Shown: in pieces, positions 24,714 through 34,076 of the stretch
Layout of the letters: every line of letters starts with the position of its first letter
How positions within the stretch are numbered: position 1 is the first letter of the stretch
NCBI GenBank assembly: GCA_046290435.1
Contig: JBKAGO010000043.1
Location: 1 to 64,000 of the forward strand
Length of the DNA: 64,000 nt
DNA from: CAVQUE01 sp046290435
Lineage (GTDB): Bacteria > Actinomycetota > Acidimicrobiia > Acidimicrobiales > UBA8592
Direction of reading: 5' to 3'
Made by a program: the position numbers and the translations under genes
Notes under the pieces: generated by a model
Seen by the model: the letters and a program-made list of their open reading frames with translations, nothing else
Database searches by the model: none
What the model was told of the DNA's origin: nothing

Positions 24714-25805
24714 TCAGAAAGCGATGACGGAGCGGACGACGTCGCCGGACTTCATGGCGGCGAAGCCCTCGTTGATCTCGTCGAGGGTGATGGTGCGTGA
24801 CACCATCTCGTCGAGCTTGAGGCGCCCGCCGAGATAGAGGTCGCACAGGTGTGGCATGTCGACCTTGAAGTTGTTCGAACCCATCAACGAACCCTGGATC
24901 CGCTTGGCGTTGAGGAACAGGTCGGCGCCGGGGATCTCGAGGTTGACACCGAGCGGGATCATCCCGATGACCGTGGCCAGCCCGCCGGGCCGGATCATGC
25001 CGTACGACTGCTCGGCGGTGATCTTCAGCCCGATGCACTCGAAGGAGTAGTCGACGCCGCCGCCGGTGAGCTCCTGCACCTGAGCGACCGGGTCGCCGTC
25101 GGCGGGGTTGACGGTGTGGGTGGCGCCGAGCTGGCCTGCCCACTCGAGCTTCTTGGGTTCGAGGTCGACGGCGATGATCTGGCGGGCGCCGGCGAGATGG
25201 GCGCCCTGGATGGCCGAGATGCCGACACCGCCGCAGCCGACGACGGCAACGGTCGAACCCGGCTCGACCTTCGCGCTCTTGAACACCGCACCGACACCTG
25301 TGGTCACACCGCACCCGATGAGCGCCGCGCGATCGAGGGGCATGTCGGGGGTGATGGCGACGACGGCGTTCTGGTGGACGAGCATCTCCTGGGCGAAGGA
25401 CCCGAGGCCGGTGAACTGGGCGATGGGGTTGCCGTCGGCGTCGGTGACGCGTGCCGGCGCGTCGGCGCTGCGGTTGGCGACGGCGTTGCGGTTCTGGCAG
25501 AGGAAGCTGTCGCCGGTGAGGCAGCGGTCGCAGTGGCCGCAGTAGATCGACAGGCACGAGATGACATGGTCACCCGGAGCGATGCCCACGACGTCCTCGC
25601 CGACCGCCTGGACGATGCCGGCGGCCTCGTGGCCCAACAGCATGGGGTACGCGGCCGGCCAGGTGCCGTCGATGAAGTGCAGGTCGCTGTGGCACAGCCC
25701 CGACGCGACGGTCTGGATCAGGACCTCGTTGCGGTCGGGCTTGTCGATGCCGACGTCTTCGAGCTGGAGCTCGCCGGAATCGTCACGAAGAATTGCTGCA
25801 CGCAT
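24714..25805 (-). CDS. zinc-dependent alcohol dehydrogenase (MDR family)
   Basis: The product is 363 residues from ATG 25803-25805. The catalytic zinc site is in GLCHSDLHFIDG and GHEAAGIV. The structural zinc lobe is CGHCDRCLTGDSFLCQ and the NAD-binding motif is VAVVGCGGVGISAIQGA. IGCGVTTGVGAVFKSA is typical of class III-like and mycobacterial-type enzymes. It oxidises alcohols or reduces aldehydes with NAD(H); the substrate is not defined. It is probably co-transcribed with the aminotransferase. Confidence 0.9.
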   Translation of the reverse strand: MRAAILRDDSGELQLEDVGIDKPDRNEVLIQTVASGLCHSDLHFIDGTWPAAYPMLLGHEAAGIVQAVGEDVVGIAPGDHVISCLSIYCGHCDRCLTGDSFLCQNRNAVANRSADAPARVTDADGNPIAQFTGLGSFAQEMLVHQNAVVAITPDMPLDRAALIGCGVTTGVGAVFKSAKVEPGSTVAVVGCGGVGISAIQGAHLAGARQIIAVDLEPKKLEWAGQLGATHTVNPADGDPVAQVQELTGGGVDYSFECIGLKITAEQSYGMIRPGGLATVIGMIPLGVNLEIPGADLFLNAKRIQGSLMGSNNFKVDMPHLCDLYLGGRLKLDEMVSRTITLDEINEGFAAMKSGDVVRSVIAF

Positions 25806-25910
25806 GAGGCCCCCTGGCGGAAGTGCGATGATCGCCGCCGACGTTCGAACGGCGCCCGAGGAGCCTACGCGGTCTGCGGCCGCCCATGGGCCCACGCCGA
25901 TGGTGCCTGC

Positions 25911-26651
25911 TCAGGCCAGCACCCGGACGACCAACGCCACCGCCGACAGGGCCAGCACCCCGAGGACAACGCGGTCGAAGCCCCCTTCGGGAAGGCGGTG
26001 CCGGACCCAGGTGCCGAGCGGGACGGTCGCCAACACCAGAGGGACCGCGGCGAGCGTCAAGGCGAGACGCGTCCCGGTGATGGCTCCCTCGGCAGCGAGC
26101 ACCACGAACTGGGTCGAACCCGACAGCAGGAACATCAGCGTGACCGACAGCACGAAGGCGTCTCGGGGCAGCCGGTAGGAGTGGATCCAGCTGGACACGA
26201 TCGGGCCGGAGATCCCGACCGCTCCCTGCATCACGCCGGCGAGCGCCCCGACCGGCGCAGCCCACCGGCGCGCGGTCGCCGGCGCGACCGTCGGCTGTCG
26301 GTTGCCGAGGCTCGACGCCACGTAGACCAGCACCACGACCGCGAGGACGAGCACCAACAGATCCTCGGGCACGCGCACCAACACGAACGTGCCGACCACG
26401 GCACCGACGATGCCGCTGATGCTCAGGACGGGAAGGTCACGAGTGTCGCTCCAGCTCGACCGTACGCCGAGGAACAGCACCAGATTCATGGCGACGTTCG
26501 GCAGGGCGATCACGACGACCGCGTCCTCGACGGACACGAACAGGGAGATGACCGGGATGGCCACCAGGGGAAAGCCCATGCCGGTGACGCTCTTGGTGAG
26601 CGCCCCCACCAACACCGCCGCCAGCGCCACGGCTATCTCGACGCCGGTCAC
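25911..26651 (-). CDS. TauE/SafE family sulfite/organosulfonate exporter-like permease
   Basis: The product is 246 residues with about eight hydrophobic segments. The first family repeat shows GALTKSVTGMGFPLVAIPVI and the second shows GALAGVMQGAVGISGPIVSS, the tandem motif of TauE/SafE. It moves anions such as sulfite or sulfonates across the membrane; substrate unknown. GTG start overlaps the small gene upstream by 4 bp. Confidence 0.85.
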   Translation of the reverse strand: MTGVEIAVALAAVLVGALTKSVTGMGFPLVAIPVISLFVSVEDAVVVIALPNVAMNLVLFLGVRSSWSDTRDLPVLSISGIVGAVVGTFVLVRVPEDLLVLVLAVVVLVYVASSLGNRQPTVAPATARRWAAPVGALAGVMQGAVGISGPIVSSWIHSYRLPRDAFVLSVTLMFLLSGSTQFVVLAAEGAITGTRLALTLAAVPLVLATVPLGTWVRHRLPEGGFDRVVLGVLALSAVALVVRVLA

Positions 26652-26824
26652 GGTGCCGACGGCCCGAGGGCCGGGCAGGCTCGGCGCACACCCGACGGAA
26701 CCACAGCGGGCGAGAACACCAAGAGGGCCAGCGGATCGGCGTCCTCGCTCGGATCCGGACCCGTCGCCTCCCGCTCTTGTTCGGTGCGCTCACGGGCCGC
26801 TCGGGCCACGGCCGGATCTGTCAT
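26648..26824 (-). CDS. small hypothetical protein upstream of the permease
   Basis: The product is 58 residues from ATG 26822-26824: an acidic helical start (MTDPAVARAARERTEQERE) and a hydrophobic centre (LALLVFSPAVV). Its stop overlaps the permease start as GTGA, which argues for a real, coupled gene. No family is recognised, and it could be a leader peptide. Confidence 0.45.
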   Translation of the reverse strand: MTDPAVARAARERTEQEREATGPDPSEDADPLALLVFSPAVVPSGVRRACPALGPSAP

Positions 26825-26894
26825 CGCCGATGACGCTACTGCCTCGGGCCACCGTCCCCGAACCTGCACCCGGCCGGCTCTAGCGTTGGGGCTC

Positions 26895-28157
26895 ATGCGC
26901 TTGCTCCCAACCCGCGGCGGGTCGGCATCGGCCGTTGCGATCGTCGCGATCGTGCTCGCAGCCACCGTTGCCGCGGCGTCTCCGATCGGTACGGATACCC
27001 GCTGGAGTGACGAGCCCCGAACCGACTGGGGGGTCGCAGGCGCAGCACCGGTCTCGGATGCCTTCCAGTTCGACTCTCCGGTGTTCGCGGTCGAACGGGT
27101 CCGGGGTCGCATCTTCGTGGCGGGCCGCTTCACCGAACTCACCAACGGCGATCGACGCGTGCCGCGCCCCTTCATCGCCGCGTTCGATGCCCGCTCGGGC
27201 CGATGGATCTCGACCTGGACGCCCGAGCTCGACGGCGCCGTGTTCGCCCTCGCCGCAGCCCCCGACGGCTCGGCCCTGTTCGTCGGTGGCGAGTTCACCC
27301 GGGTCAACGGCGAACAGCGTCCGGCGCTGGTCGCGCTCGACCCGCTCACCGGCGCAACGGTCGAGCGATTCGTCACCCGCATCGGTCCACTCGGCGCCAC
27401 CGCAACGCGGGTACACGCCCTCGAGATCGCCGGGAACCGGCTCTACCTCGGTGGGCGTTTCGGCCAGGTGCGCGCCCGGGGGGCGGTCGCCGACGCCTCC
27501 GGCGCCGCCCGCGTCCGCTGGCAGACCGGCCGACCCGACCCGGCCTGGGCACCGAACATCGACGGCGGCGCGGTATGGGCCATCGGCGTCGCCCCGAAGC
27601 ACAACCGGATCTACCTCGGCGGGCTCTTCGACGAGGTCGACGGCAAACGCCGCTCCACGTTCGCCGTCGTGCGACGCGACGGAAGACTCGACCGCTCCGT
27701 ACCTGCCGGTTTCGGCGCCCGATTCTTCAGCGACCCCGCCGGCTTCGACCACGTCGCCGCCATCGAGGTGACCCGCTCGAAGGTGTTCGTCGCCGGCCAG
27801 AACGGGCGCCTCGTGGTGGCTCGCTCCCGTGACCTTCGCGTCGATCGCATCCACCGCACCGGCCGCTTCGGAAGCTACGAAGGCCGCGACGGGGACTTCC
27901 AGACCCTCCATCGAGTGGGCCGGGTGGTCTTCGCCGGGTGCCACTGCTGGGGGCGCCTCCGCAGCATCCACCAGGGCCGACGCACCTTTGCCGACATCGA
28001 GTCGGTGATCGCATTCGACGCCCGTACCGGTCGACACCTCCGGTCGTACCGGCCGGCGCTGCGCGGCGAAGAGGGCGCCTGGGGTGTCGCCGTCGCCCGG
28101 GACGGCTGCCTCTGGATCGGCGGCCAGATCAGCCGTTCGGGAGCTACCAGCGTCTAG
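26895..28157 (+). CDS. secreted beta-propeller (delta-60 repeat-like) protein
   Basis: The product is 420 residues from ATG 26895. An N-terminal signal sequence (ASAVAIVAIVLAATVAAASP) is followed by repeated blades: IFVAGRFTELTNGDRRVPR, LFVGGEFTRVNGEQRP, LYLGGRFGQVRARG, IYLGGLFDEVDGKRRS and LWIGGQISRSG. Each pairs a (V/L)(A/G)G(R/E/L)F strand with a loop, as in delta-60-repeat and other propeller proteins. It would lie outside the membrane; ligand unknown. It converges on nrdJ with a 41-bp gap. Confidence 0.8.
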   Translation: MRLLPTRGGSASAVAIVAIVLAATVAAASPIGTDTRWSDEPRTDWGVAGAAPVSDAFQFDSPVFAVERVRGRIFVAGRFTELTNGDRRVPRPFIAAFDARSGRWISTWTPELDGAVFALAAAPDGSALFVGGEFTRVNGEQRPALVALDPLTGATVERFVTRIGPLGATATRVHALEIAGNRLYLGGRFGQVRARGAVADASGAARVRWQTGRPDPAWAPNIDGGAVWAIGVAPKHNRIYLGGLFDEVDGKRRSTFAVVRRDGRLDRSVPAGFGARFFSDPAGFDHVAAIEVTRSKVFVAGQNGRLVVARSRDLRVDRIHRTGRFGSYEGRDGDFQTLHRVGRVVFAGCHCWGRLRSIHQGRRTFADIESVIAFDARTGRHLRSYRPALRGEEGAWGVAVARDGCLWIGGQISRSGATSV

Positions 28158-28198
28158 AACCTCGTCCGGTCCTGCCCGCGCTGACCGACGCGCCGCGG

Positions 28199-31100
28199 TC
28201 AGCTGCAGCCGCTGGTGTTGCCGCAGCTGGCGCAGGCGAAGCACGACCCGGCGCGATGCATCTGGGTGCCGCACTGCATGCACAGCGGAGCGTCGGCGGC
28301 CGGACGTGGCGTGTCGAACGCGAACGCCACCTGACCGGCCGGTTGCTGCTCCTCGCGATGCGACGGCGGATCGGGGGTGACGTCGCCACCCTGGCTGGTA
28401 GGGGTGGTGGTCTCCTCGACCCCGGGCAACGTGGGCTGGAGCCGCTCGCCGGTGGTGAAGATGTTGAGGTCGGCCCGCTCGTCGTGGGACATGTACTCGA
28501 CCGCCAGGCGGCGGAACAGGTAGTCGATCAGGCTCGACGCGATGCGCAGGTCGGGATCGTCGGTCATGCCCGCCGGTTCGAAACGCATCCCCACGAAGGC
28601 CCGCACGTAGGCATCGAGCGGCACGCCGTACTGGAGGCCATGACTGACCGCGATGGCGAAGGCATCCATGATGCCGGCGAGGGTCGAACCCTGCTTCGAG
28701 ACACGCACGAAGATCTCGCCGGGGCGACCGTCGTCGTACTCGCCCACGGTGCAGAAGCCCTTGCAGTCCGCGACGCGGAACTCGAATGTCCGAGACGAAC
28801 GTGAGCGGGGCAGGCGCTCGCGCACCGGGCGGGGCGGCTCGGCCAGGATGTTCTGGGCCGCCGCGGTGATGACGTCGGCGACGACGACCTTGGAGTCCAC
28901 CGACAGCGGCTGGTCGACCTTGCAGTTGTCGCGGTACACGGCGAGGGCCTTGACCCCCATGCGCCAGGCCTGCATGTAGAGCTCTTCGACGTCTTCGACG
29001 GTTGCCGTCTCGGGCAGGTTCGCCGTCTTCGAGATGGCGCCCGACAGGAACGGTTGCACCGCCGCCATCATGCGGACGTGGCCCATCGGCTCGATGCTGG
29101 TGTCGCCCATCGAGCACGCGAACACCGCCACGTGATCGGCCTTGAGGTGCGGTGCCGTCGCAACGGTGGCGTGATGGTCGATGTGGGCGACGATGTCGCC
29201 GATCTGATCCTCGTCGTAGCCCAGACGACGCAGTGCCCGCGGTACCGACTGGTTGACGATCGACATCGTGCCGCCGCCCACGAGGCGCTTGGCCTTCTTG
29301 AGTGCGAGATCGGGCTCGATGCCGGTGGTGTCGCAGTCCATCATGAAGCTGATGGTCCCCGTCGGAGCCAGCACGGTGACCTGCGCATTGCGGACGCCAT
29401 GGACCTCTGCGACGGCGATGGCGTCGTCCCAGGCCTGGCGGGCCGCTTCGCGGAGCTCGTCGGGCACCGAATCCGATGGTGCGATGTCATCGAGCGCATC
29501 GCGGTGCATGTGCAACACGTTGCGGGTGGCCGCAGCGTTGGGGCCGTAGCCTGCGAAGGCGCCGAGACGGGAGGCCACGAGCGCCGAGGTGCGGTAGGCC
29601 TCGCCGGTCATGAGCGCGGTGATGGTCGCCGCGAGCGCCCGCCCGTCGTCGGAGTCGTAGGGCAACCCCAGCGACATCAAGAGTGCCCCGAGATTGGTGT
29701 AGCCGAGGCCCAGCTGGCGGTACGTCTCGGCGTTCTCGCCGATGCGTTCGGTGGGATAGTGCGAGTTCGAGACCAGCATCTCCTGCGCGGCGATCATCAC
29801 CCGCACCGCGTGGCGGAAGCCCTCGATGTCGAAGCGGTCGTCGTCGTCGAGAAAGCGCAGCAGATTGAGCGAGCTCAGATTGCAGGCTGAGTCGTCGAGG
29901 TGGACGTACTCGGAGCAGTTGCGGACCACGACACCGTCGACGACGTAGCTGTGGTTGCGGGGTTCGGTGAGGTTGTAGGTCCGTTCGAACCCGTCCGGTC
30001 TGCACGACACCAGGCGCACGGTGGTGTCGACCCGATAGGGGCCCCGCGTCCAGCTGTCGAGGATCTCGCCGAGCGTGACGGCCTTGCGCTCGAGGCCGAA
30101 GCCCACCATCGAGGCGAATCGGGAGATGTCGGCCCCGGTGATGCGCAGATCGAACATCGCCGATGATGCGTAGTCGACGAGCGAGCCGTCCTTGCGCTCG
30201 TGGCTGAATGGGCCCCCCTGGGCGGCGTGGCGGGTGCGGTAGATCGACGAGGCGACACCGAGCGCCGCGAGCAGTTGCTGGGTTCCCCGCAGCAACTCGA
30301 TCGAGGCCGACCCGACACCCACGTAGGAGCCCTTGCGTTGGTTCAGCACAGCGCAACCGTCGGCATCGAAGAGGCCACGCAGGAACGCCGCCTGGATCTC
30401 CGGGGGCGCCTCGTAGACCGACCAGGGAATCGTCTTGAACGGCGCCTTCACGGGTGCGAGACCGAGGGCCTCGAAGAAGGCCTTCACGGCGCGTCGGCCG
30501 ATGCGTAGCTGGCGGGTCCCGTTGGCCTGCTCCGACGGAACCGGCACGCGCCCGCCGTTGATCGACGTCAGCAGCGCCTGGTGCGCGGGAAGGATCTCCT
30601 CCTGCTCGTCGGCGGCGCCGTAGATGGTCGCGACGTTCGAGGTGGTCATGCACCCATCGCCGACCAACCAACCCAGGTAGTGCGCCAGGGGCTCCGTCCA
30701 GGCGTCGGGAAGCACGATGGGGTGGGCGTGGTCGCCCTTGCGCCGGTAGAACGCAGCGTCGGTGGGGACCGGCAGCTTGTGATCCGCCATCGAAGCCGGC
30801 GTCGAGAGGTCGAGGACCCGGATCCGGTGATCGGATGTGAGCTCGGCGGCGGGGACCCACCCGGCGTCGTCGGTCCAGATCGCGTGATTCGGCGTGCAGC
30901 GCAGGACCTGTCCGTTCGAGAACTCGAGGCGAACGATGGGATTGGTCCCGGTGAGGTGGATCGCCTCGGGCCGCGAGACGACGACCTCGTGGCGGGGCTC
31001 GGCCGCAGTGGCGTCGTGGGTGTAGACGTCGAAGGTCTCGCCGGCGTTGACCCGGTCGACGAGGTCCTCGAAGCGGACGAGGCCCTTGTCGGTGTGCACA

Positions 31101-32185
31101 CGAGCGCTCCCCGGGAAGCAGGGATTGCTGCCGGAGATGCGGCCGCTCTCGGGGCAGGTGTGCCAGCGGTTGATCGTGGTGTCGTACTGCAGACCGGGAT
31201 CGGCGCATTCCCATGCAGCGGTGGCGATGTCGCGGAACAGCTGGCGCGCCGACACGGTGGCCACGACGTCGCCGGTGGTTCGGGCCACGAGGTCCCAGTC
31301 GCGGTCGGCCTCGACGGCTTCCATGAACTCGTCGGTGACCCGCACCGAGTTGTTGGCGTTCTGGTACTGGATCGAGAAGGAATCAGCCCCGTCGAGGCTC
31401 ATGTCGAAGCCTGCGGCACGCAGCGCCCGGGCCTTGTGCTCCTCCTTGGCCTTCGTCCACACGAACTCGTCGATGTCGGGATGATCGGCGTCGAGGATGA
31501 CCATCTTCGCAGCGCGACGGGTCTTGCCCCCGGACTTGATCGTGCCCGCCGACGCGTCGGCCCCCCGCATGAAGCTCACCGGCCCGCTGGGTTGGCCGCC
31601 GCCGTGGAGCTGCTCGCTGCTGGCGCGGATGCGGCTGAGGTTGACACCCGAGCCCGAACCGCCCTTGAAGATCTTGCCCTCCTCGACGTACCACTCGAGG
31701 ATGTCGTCCATGTCGTCGTCGACCGACAAGATGAAGCATGCAGAGCTCTGCTGGGGCACATCGGGGACACCGATGTTGAACCAGACCGGCGAGTTGAACG
31801 CCGCCCGCTGGTCGACCAGCAGGTGGGTGAGCTCGTCGACGAAGGCCTCGAACTCGGCATCGTCGGCGAAGTAGTCCGCAGCCGAACCCCACGACGAGAT
31901 GGTGCCGACCACCCGGTCGATGACCTGGCGCAGCGAGTGCTCGCGCTCGGGCGTGCCGAGATGCCCGCGAAAGTACTTCTGGGCGACGATGTTGGTGGCG
32001 TTCTGGGACCAGTGTCGAGGGAACTCGACATCGTCTTGGTGGAACGCCACCGAACCGTCGGTCCAGTTCTCGATGTGCGCGGCGCGCCGCTCCCACTGGA
32101 GGGCGGCATAGGGGTCGACGTCGGCGCGGGTGAAGCGGCGATCGAAACCGATCGGGCGGCGGCTGGGGGAATCAGCGGCGCTCAC
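28199..32185 (-). CDS. nrdJ: adenosylcobalamin-dependent (class II) ribonucleotide reductase with intein
   Basis: The precursor is 1328 residues from GTG 32183-32185, with AGGAGG 8 nt upstream. After removal of a 401-residue intein the mature enzyme is about 927 residues. Features: FNSPVWFNIGV, the substrate-site loop GGSGSGVNLSRIR, the thiyl-radical cysteine in the reconstituted NPCSEY, ACNLSSLNLLRF, APTGTISFMMDCDTTGIEP, and a C-terminal Cys-rich tail (CMQCGTQMH ... CASCGNTSGCS). It makes deoxyribonucleotides independently of oxygen using vitamin B12. No nrdAB/nrdR is nearby. Longer upstream starts give non-coding-like sequence. Confidence 0.95.
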   Translation of the reverse strand: MSAADSPSRRPIGFDRRFTRADVDPYAALQWERRAAHIENWTDGSVAFHQDDVEFPRHWSQNATNIVAQKYFRGHLGTPEREHSLRQVIDRVVGTISSWGSAADYFADDAEFEAFVDELTHLLVDQRAAFNSPVWFNIGVPDVPQQSSACFILSVDDDMDDILEWYVEEGKIFKGGSGSGVNLSRIRASSEQLHGGGQPSGPVSFMRGADASAGTIKSGGKTRRAAKMVILDADHPDIDEFVWTKAKEEHKARALRAAGFDMSLDGADSFSIQYQNANNSVRVTDEFMEAVEADRDWDLVARTTGDVVATVSARQLFRDIATAAWECADPGLQYDTTINRWHTCPESGRISGSNPCFPGSARVHTDKGLVRFEDLVDRVNAGETFDVYTHDATAAEPRHEVVVSRPEAIHLTGTNPIVRLEFSNGQVLRCTPNHAIWTDDAGWVPAAELTSDHRIRVLDLSTPASMADHKLPVPTDAAFYRRKGDHAHPIVLPDAWTEPLAHYLGWLVGDGCMTTSNVATIYGAADEQEEILPAHQALLTSINGGRVPVPSEQANGTRQLRIGRRAVKAFFEALGLAPVKAPFKTIPWSVYEAPPEIQAAFLRGLFDADGCAVLNQRKGSYVGVGSASIELLRGTQQLLAALGVASSIYRTRHAAQGGPFSHERKDGSLVDYASSAMFDLRITGADISRFASMVGFGLERKAVTLGEILDSWTRGPYRVDTTVRLVSCRPDGFERTYNLTEPRNHSYVVDGVVVRNCSEYVHLDDSACNLSSLNLLRFLDDDDRFDIEGFRHAVRVMIAAQEMLVSNSHYPTERIGENAETYRQLGLGYTNLGALLMSLGLPYDSDDGRALAATITALMTGEAYRTSALVASRLGAFAGYGPNAAATRNVLHMHRDALDDIAPSDSVPDELREAARQAWDDAIAVAEVHGVRNAQVTVLAPTGTISFMMDCDTTGIEPDLALKKAKRLVGGGTMSIVNQSVPRALRRLGYDEDQIGDIVAHIDHHATVATAPHLKADHVAVFACSMGDTSIEPMGHVRMMAAVQPFLSGAISKTANLPETATVEDVEELYMQAWRMGVKALAVYRDNCKVDQPLSVDSKVVVADVITAAAQNILAEPPRPVRERLPRSRSSRTFEFRVADCKGFCTVGEYDDGRPGEIFVRVSKQGSTLAGIMDAFAIAVSHGLQYGVPLDAYVRAFVGMRFEPAGMTDDPDLRIASSLIDYLFRRLAVEYMSHDERADLNIFTTGERLQPTLPGVEETTTPTSQGGDVTPDPPSHREEQQPAGQVAFAFDTPRPAADAPLCMQCGTQMHRAGSCFACASCGNTSGCS
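29918..31120 (-). other. intein with LAGLIDADG homing endonuclease inside NrdJ
   Basis: The insert is 401 residues in frame between ...GSNP and CSEY.... It begins CFPGSARVHTDKGLVRFEDL (block A, Cys1). Block B is CTPNHAIWT. The two endonuclease motifs are LGWLVGDGC and LRGLFDADGC. Block F is TYNLTEPRNHSYVVDGVVV and the insert ends VVRN before the +1 cysteine. The usual penultimate His is Arg, which can slow Asn cyclisation unless compensated. Splicing restores the catalytic cysteine of NPCSEY. Confidence 0.95.
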
Positions 32186-32562
32186 AGGGGGTGCCTCCTC
32201 GAGACGGTGACCGGGGACCGGTCCTGGTAACGGTAGCGGCACGCAGTTGCTCGGCCGGGGGGATCGAACAGGTGACAGACCGGATGCCGGAGCCAGGTCG
32301 AGGTTGCTCTCCCCACCCGTCGGTAGGTCTCCGCCCCACCAGGGTGACCGGTTCCTCGAGGAGTCGTCGATGTCGCCATCGACGCCAGCCACCATTCCGG
32401 CGACCGGCTCCGATCTGTCACGATGACGCAACCTAAAGGACATCCCCTGTGGACCGAAAGGGGGTTCTCCTGGGGATTTCCCTGTGGAGCGTCGGATGCG
32501 CTGTCCACAACCGGGCAACGGCGACACCCCGACGTCACCTGCGGCGACGCTACGGTCCGCTC
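32186..32562. promoter_or_regulatory. divergent intergenic region between nrdJ and the RibD-like gene
   Basis: This 377-bp stretch holds both promoters. Near 32445-32516 there are CCTGTGGA at 32446-32453 and again at 32481-32488, and CTGTCCACAA (32509-32518), one mismatch from the actinobacterial DnaA box TTGTCCACA. No NrdR box and no convincing cobalamin riboswitch core were found by eye. Confidence 0.4.
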
Positions 32563-33294
32563 ATGGCCGCTCCTGTCCACATGTCCCTCGATGACCTGAC
32601 CGCCATCTACCGCAGCGATCGACGCCATCACGACGACGGCCGACCGTGGGTGATGCTCAACATGATCGTGAGCGTCGACGGCGCCATCGCCGTCGACGGC
32701 CTGTCGGGTGGCCTCGGCGGGCCGGGCGACCACGCCGTGTTCTCGACGCTGCGGGGCCTGGCCGACGTCGTGCTGGTGGCCGCCGGCACCGCTCGGGCGG
32801 AGAAGTACCGGCCGGCTCGACCCGACGAGGCCACCCGTGCGGCCCGCCGCGCCCGAGGCCAGAGCGAGGCGGCGGCGATCGCCGTGGTGACCCGCAGCCT
32901 CGACCTCGACCTCGACTCCGAACTGTTCGTCGACGGCATCGGCACCACCGTGGTGACCACCACCGATGCCGATCCCGAGGCGCTGGCGTCGGTTGCCGAG
33001 CGGGCCGCCGTGGTGAGCGCCGGCGCCGGCGACGTCGACCTGGCGGCTGCCATCGCCGCCCTGGGTGATCGCCACGGCCCGCTGGTACTCGCCGAAGGTG
33101 GTCCCCGCCTGAACGGCGCGCTGATGCAGGCCGACGTGGTGGACGAGCTGTGCATCACCGTCTCGGCGATGGTGGTGGGCGGCGACGGCGGCCGCATGAC
33201 AGCGGGCGGCCATCACGATCCGCGCCGCTACTCGCTCGACCGGGCCGTCGCACACGACGACCTGTTGTTCACCCGGTACCTGCGCCGCCGCTGA
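32563..33294 (+). CDS. RibD C-terminal/dihydrofolate reductase-fold protein (pyrimidine reductase-like)
   Basis: The product is 243 residues from ATG 32563. RibD_C signatures are PWVMLNMIVSVDGAIAVDGL, DHAVFSTLRGLADVVLVAAG with TARAEKY, and PLVLAEGGPRLNGALMQADV with DELCITV. Family members reduce 5-amino-6-ribosylaminouracil phosphate with NADPH in riboflavin synthesis; free-standing copies may have other substrates. The deaminase domain of bifunctional RibD is absent. A strong hairpin at 33318-33348 follows. Confidence 0.85.
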   Translation: MAAPVHMSLDDLTAIYRSDRRHHDDGRPWVMLNMIVSVDGAIAVDGLSGGLGGPGDHAVFSTLRGLADVVLVAAGTARAEKYRPARPDEATRAARRARGQSEAAAIAVVTRSLDLDLDSELFVDGIGTTVVTTTDADPEALASVAERAAVVSAGAGDVDLAAAIAALGDRHGPLVLAEGGPRLNGALMQADVVDELCITVSAMVVGGDGGRMTAGGHHDPRRYSLDRAVAHDDLLFTRYLRRR

Positions 33295-33317
33295 CACATG
33301 AACCCGTGGGTGGCGAT

Positions 33318-33348
33318 CCGGGCCCGCGTCACACCGACGCGGGCCCGG
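33318..33348. terminator. strong GC hairpin, probable terminator
   Basis: The 13-bp perfect arms 33318-33330 and 33336-33348 have a 5-nt loop. It lies 24 bp after the RibD-like stop and about 105 bp before the end of the convergent LysM gene. There is no U run, as is common in high-GC actinobacteria. Confidence 0.65.
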
Positions 33349-33454
33349 GCCCTACTCCGGAACCGCTCGATCTCGCTGATCGTCGACCGAGCGTCACTCG
33401 CCACCACATCTCGCATCTGCCCTACCGGGTATCCATCCCGGCACCGCCCCTGCG

Positions 33455-33985
33455 TCACTCCGAGACGACCAGGCGCTGCCCCACCGTGAGGGTCGAGCCG
33501 CCGTTGCGATCGGCCAGCCGGTCGACCGTGGCCCGGAGATCGCCGTCGGGATCGAGATCCTCGGCGATGGACCAGAGCGTGTCGCCGGGCTGGACCACGA
33601 TGACGGTCTGTGCCTCCGGCGTGGTGCCCGCACCGACGGGATCGACACCGCTGCCCGGCCCGGCGACCCAGCCGGCGACGCTCCAGGCGATGGCCAGGGT
33701 GAGCATGAGCGCCACGAGCAGGACGAGCCGGGCCCCACCGCCGCAACGGGCCGCGTTCTGCACGGAACGATCCCGGACCGGACCCGCCACCGGCACCTGC
33801 CGGCACGAGCGGGGCGCCCGGTCGAGCTGGGCGAGCAAGGCAGCGGGGTCGGGCCGGAACGCGAGCGGGGACGACGCCGCTGCGACACGGTCGCCGGCGG
33901 CGGCGCCGTGACCACGGCCGGGAAGCGCTGCATCGGGACGGACGGGGGCGCCGGCGGGGGCGCTGGGGTGGGTGGTCGGAGCCAT
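33455..33985 (-). CDS. LysM-domain membrane protein divergent from lexA (SOS cell-division/wall protein-like)
   Basis: The product is 176 residues from ATG 33983-33985 with AGGAGA upstream. The N-terminus is proline/alanine rich and cytoplasmic. One membrane helix follows (RLVLLVALMLTLAIAWSVAG), and a C-terminal LysM domain outside (VQPGDTLWSIAEDLDPDGDL ... VGQRLVVSE) binds peptidoglycan. Divergence from lexA with shared SOS boxes mirrors mycobacterial Rv2719c/ChiZ and Bacillus YneA, which hold up division during DNA damage. That role is inferred from context; no hydrolase domain is seen. Confidence 0.8.
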   Translation of the reverse strand: MAPTTHPSAPAGAPVRPDAALPGRGHGAAAGDRVAAASSPLAFRPDPAALLAQLDRAPRSCRQVPVAGPVRDRSVQNAARCGGGARLVLLVALMLTLAIAWSVAGWVAGPGSGVDPVGAGTTPEAQTVIVVQPGDTLWSIAEDLDPDGDLRATVDRLADRNGGSTLTVGQRLVVSE

Positions 33986-34076
33986 GGGGACGATTCTCCT
34001 GCGGGGGTGTGACACTCTCGGCGGCTGCGCCGGCCCGAGGGTGACCGAGGGGTGCTTGACTCGAAACACGCGTTCG

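Noticed and set aside
24849..26894. Upstream extension of the propeller protein on the plus strand
   Set aside because: It is antisense to the alcohol dehydrogenase and the TauE/SafE gene. The signal peptide at 26895 marks the true start.
32186..32400. Possible cobalamin riboswitch upstream of the B12-dependent nrdJ
   Set aside because: Fragments such as GAACCGGT and GCAACTG are present, but their order and spacing do not form the B12-box core by eye. A covariance search would be needed.
33298..33489. Small plus-strand frame after the RibD-like gene
   Set aside because: It is arginine-rich, spans a terminator hairpin, overlaps the LysM gene antisense and has no RBS.
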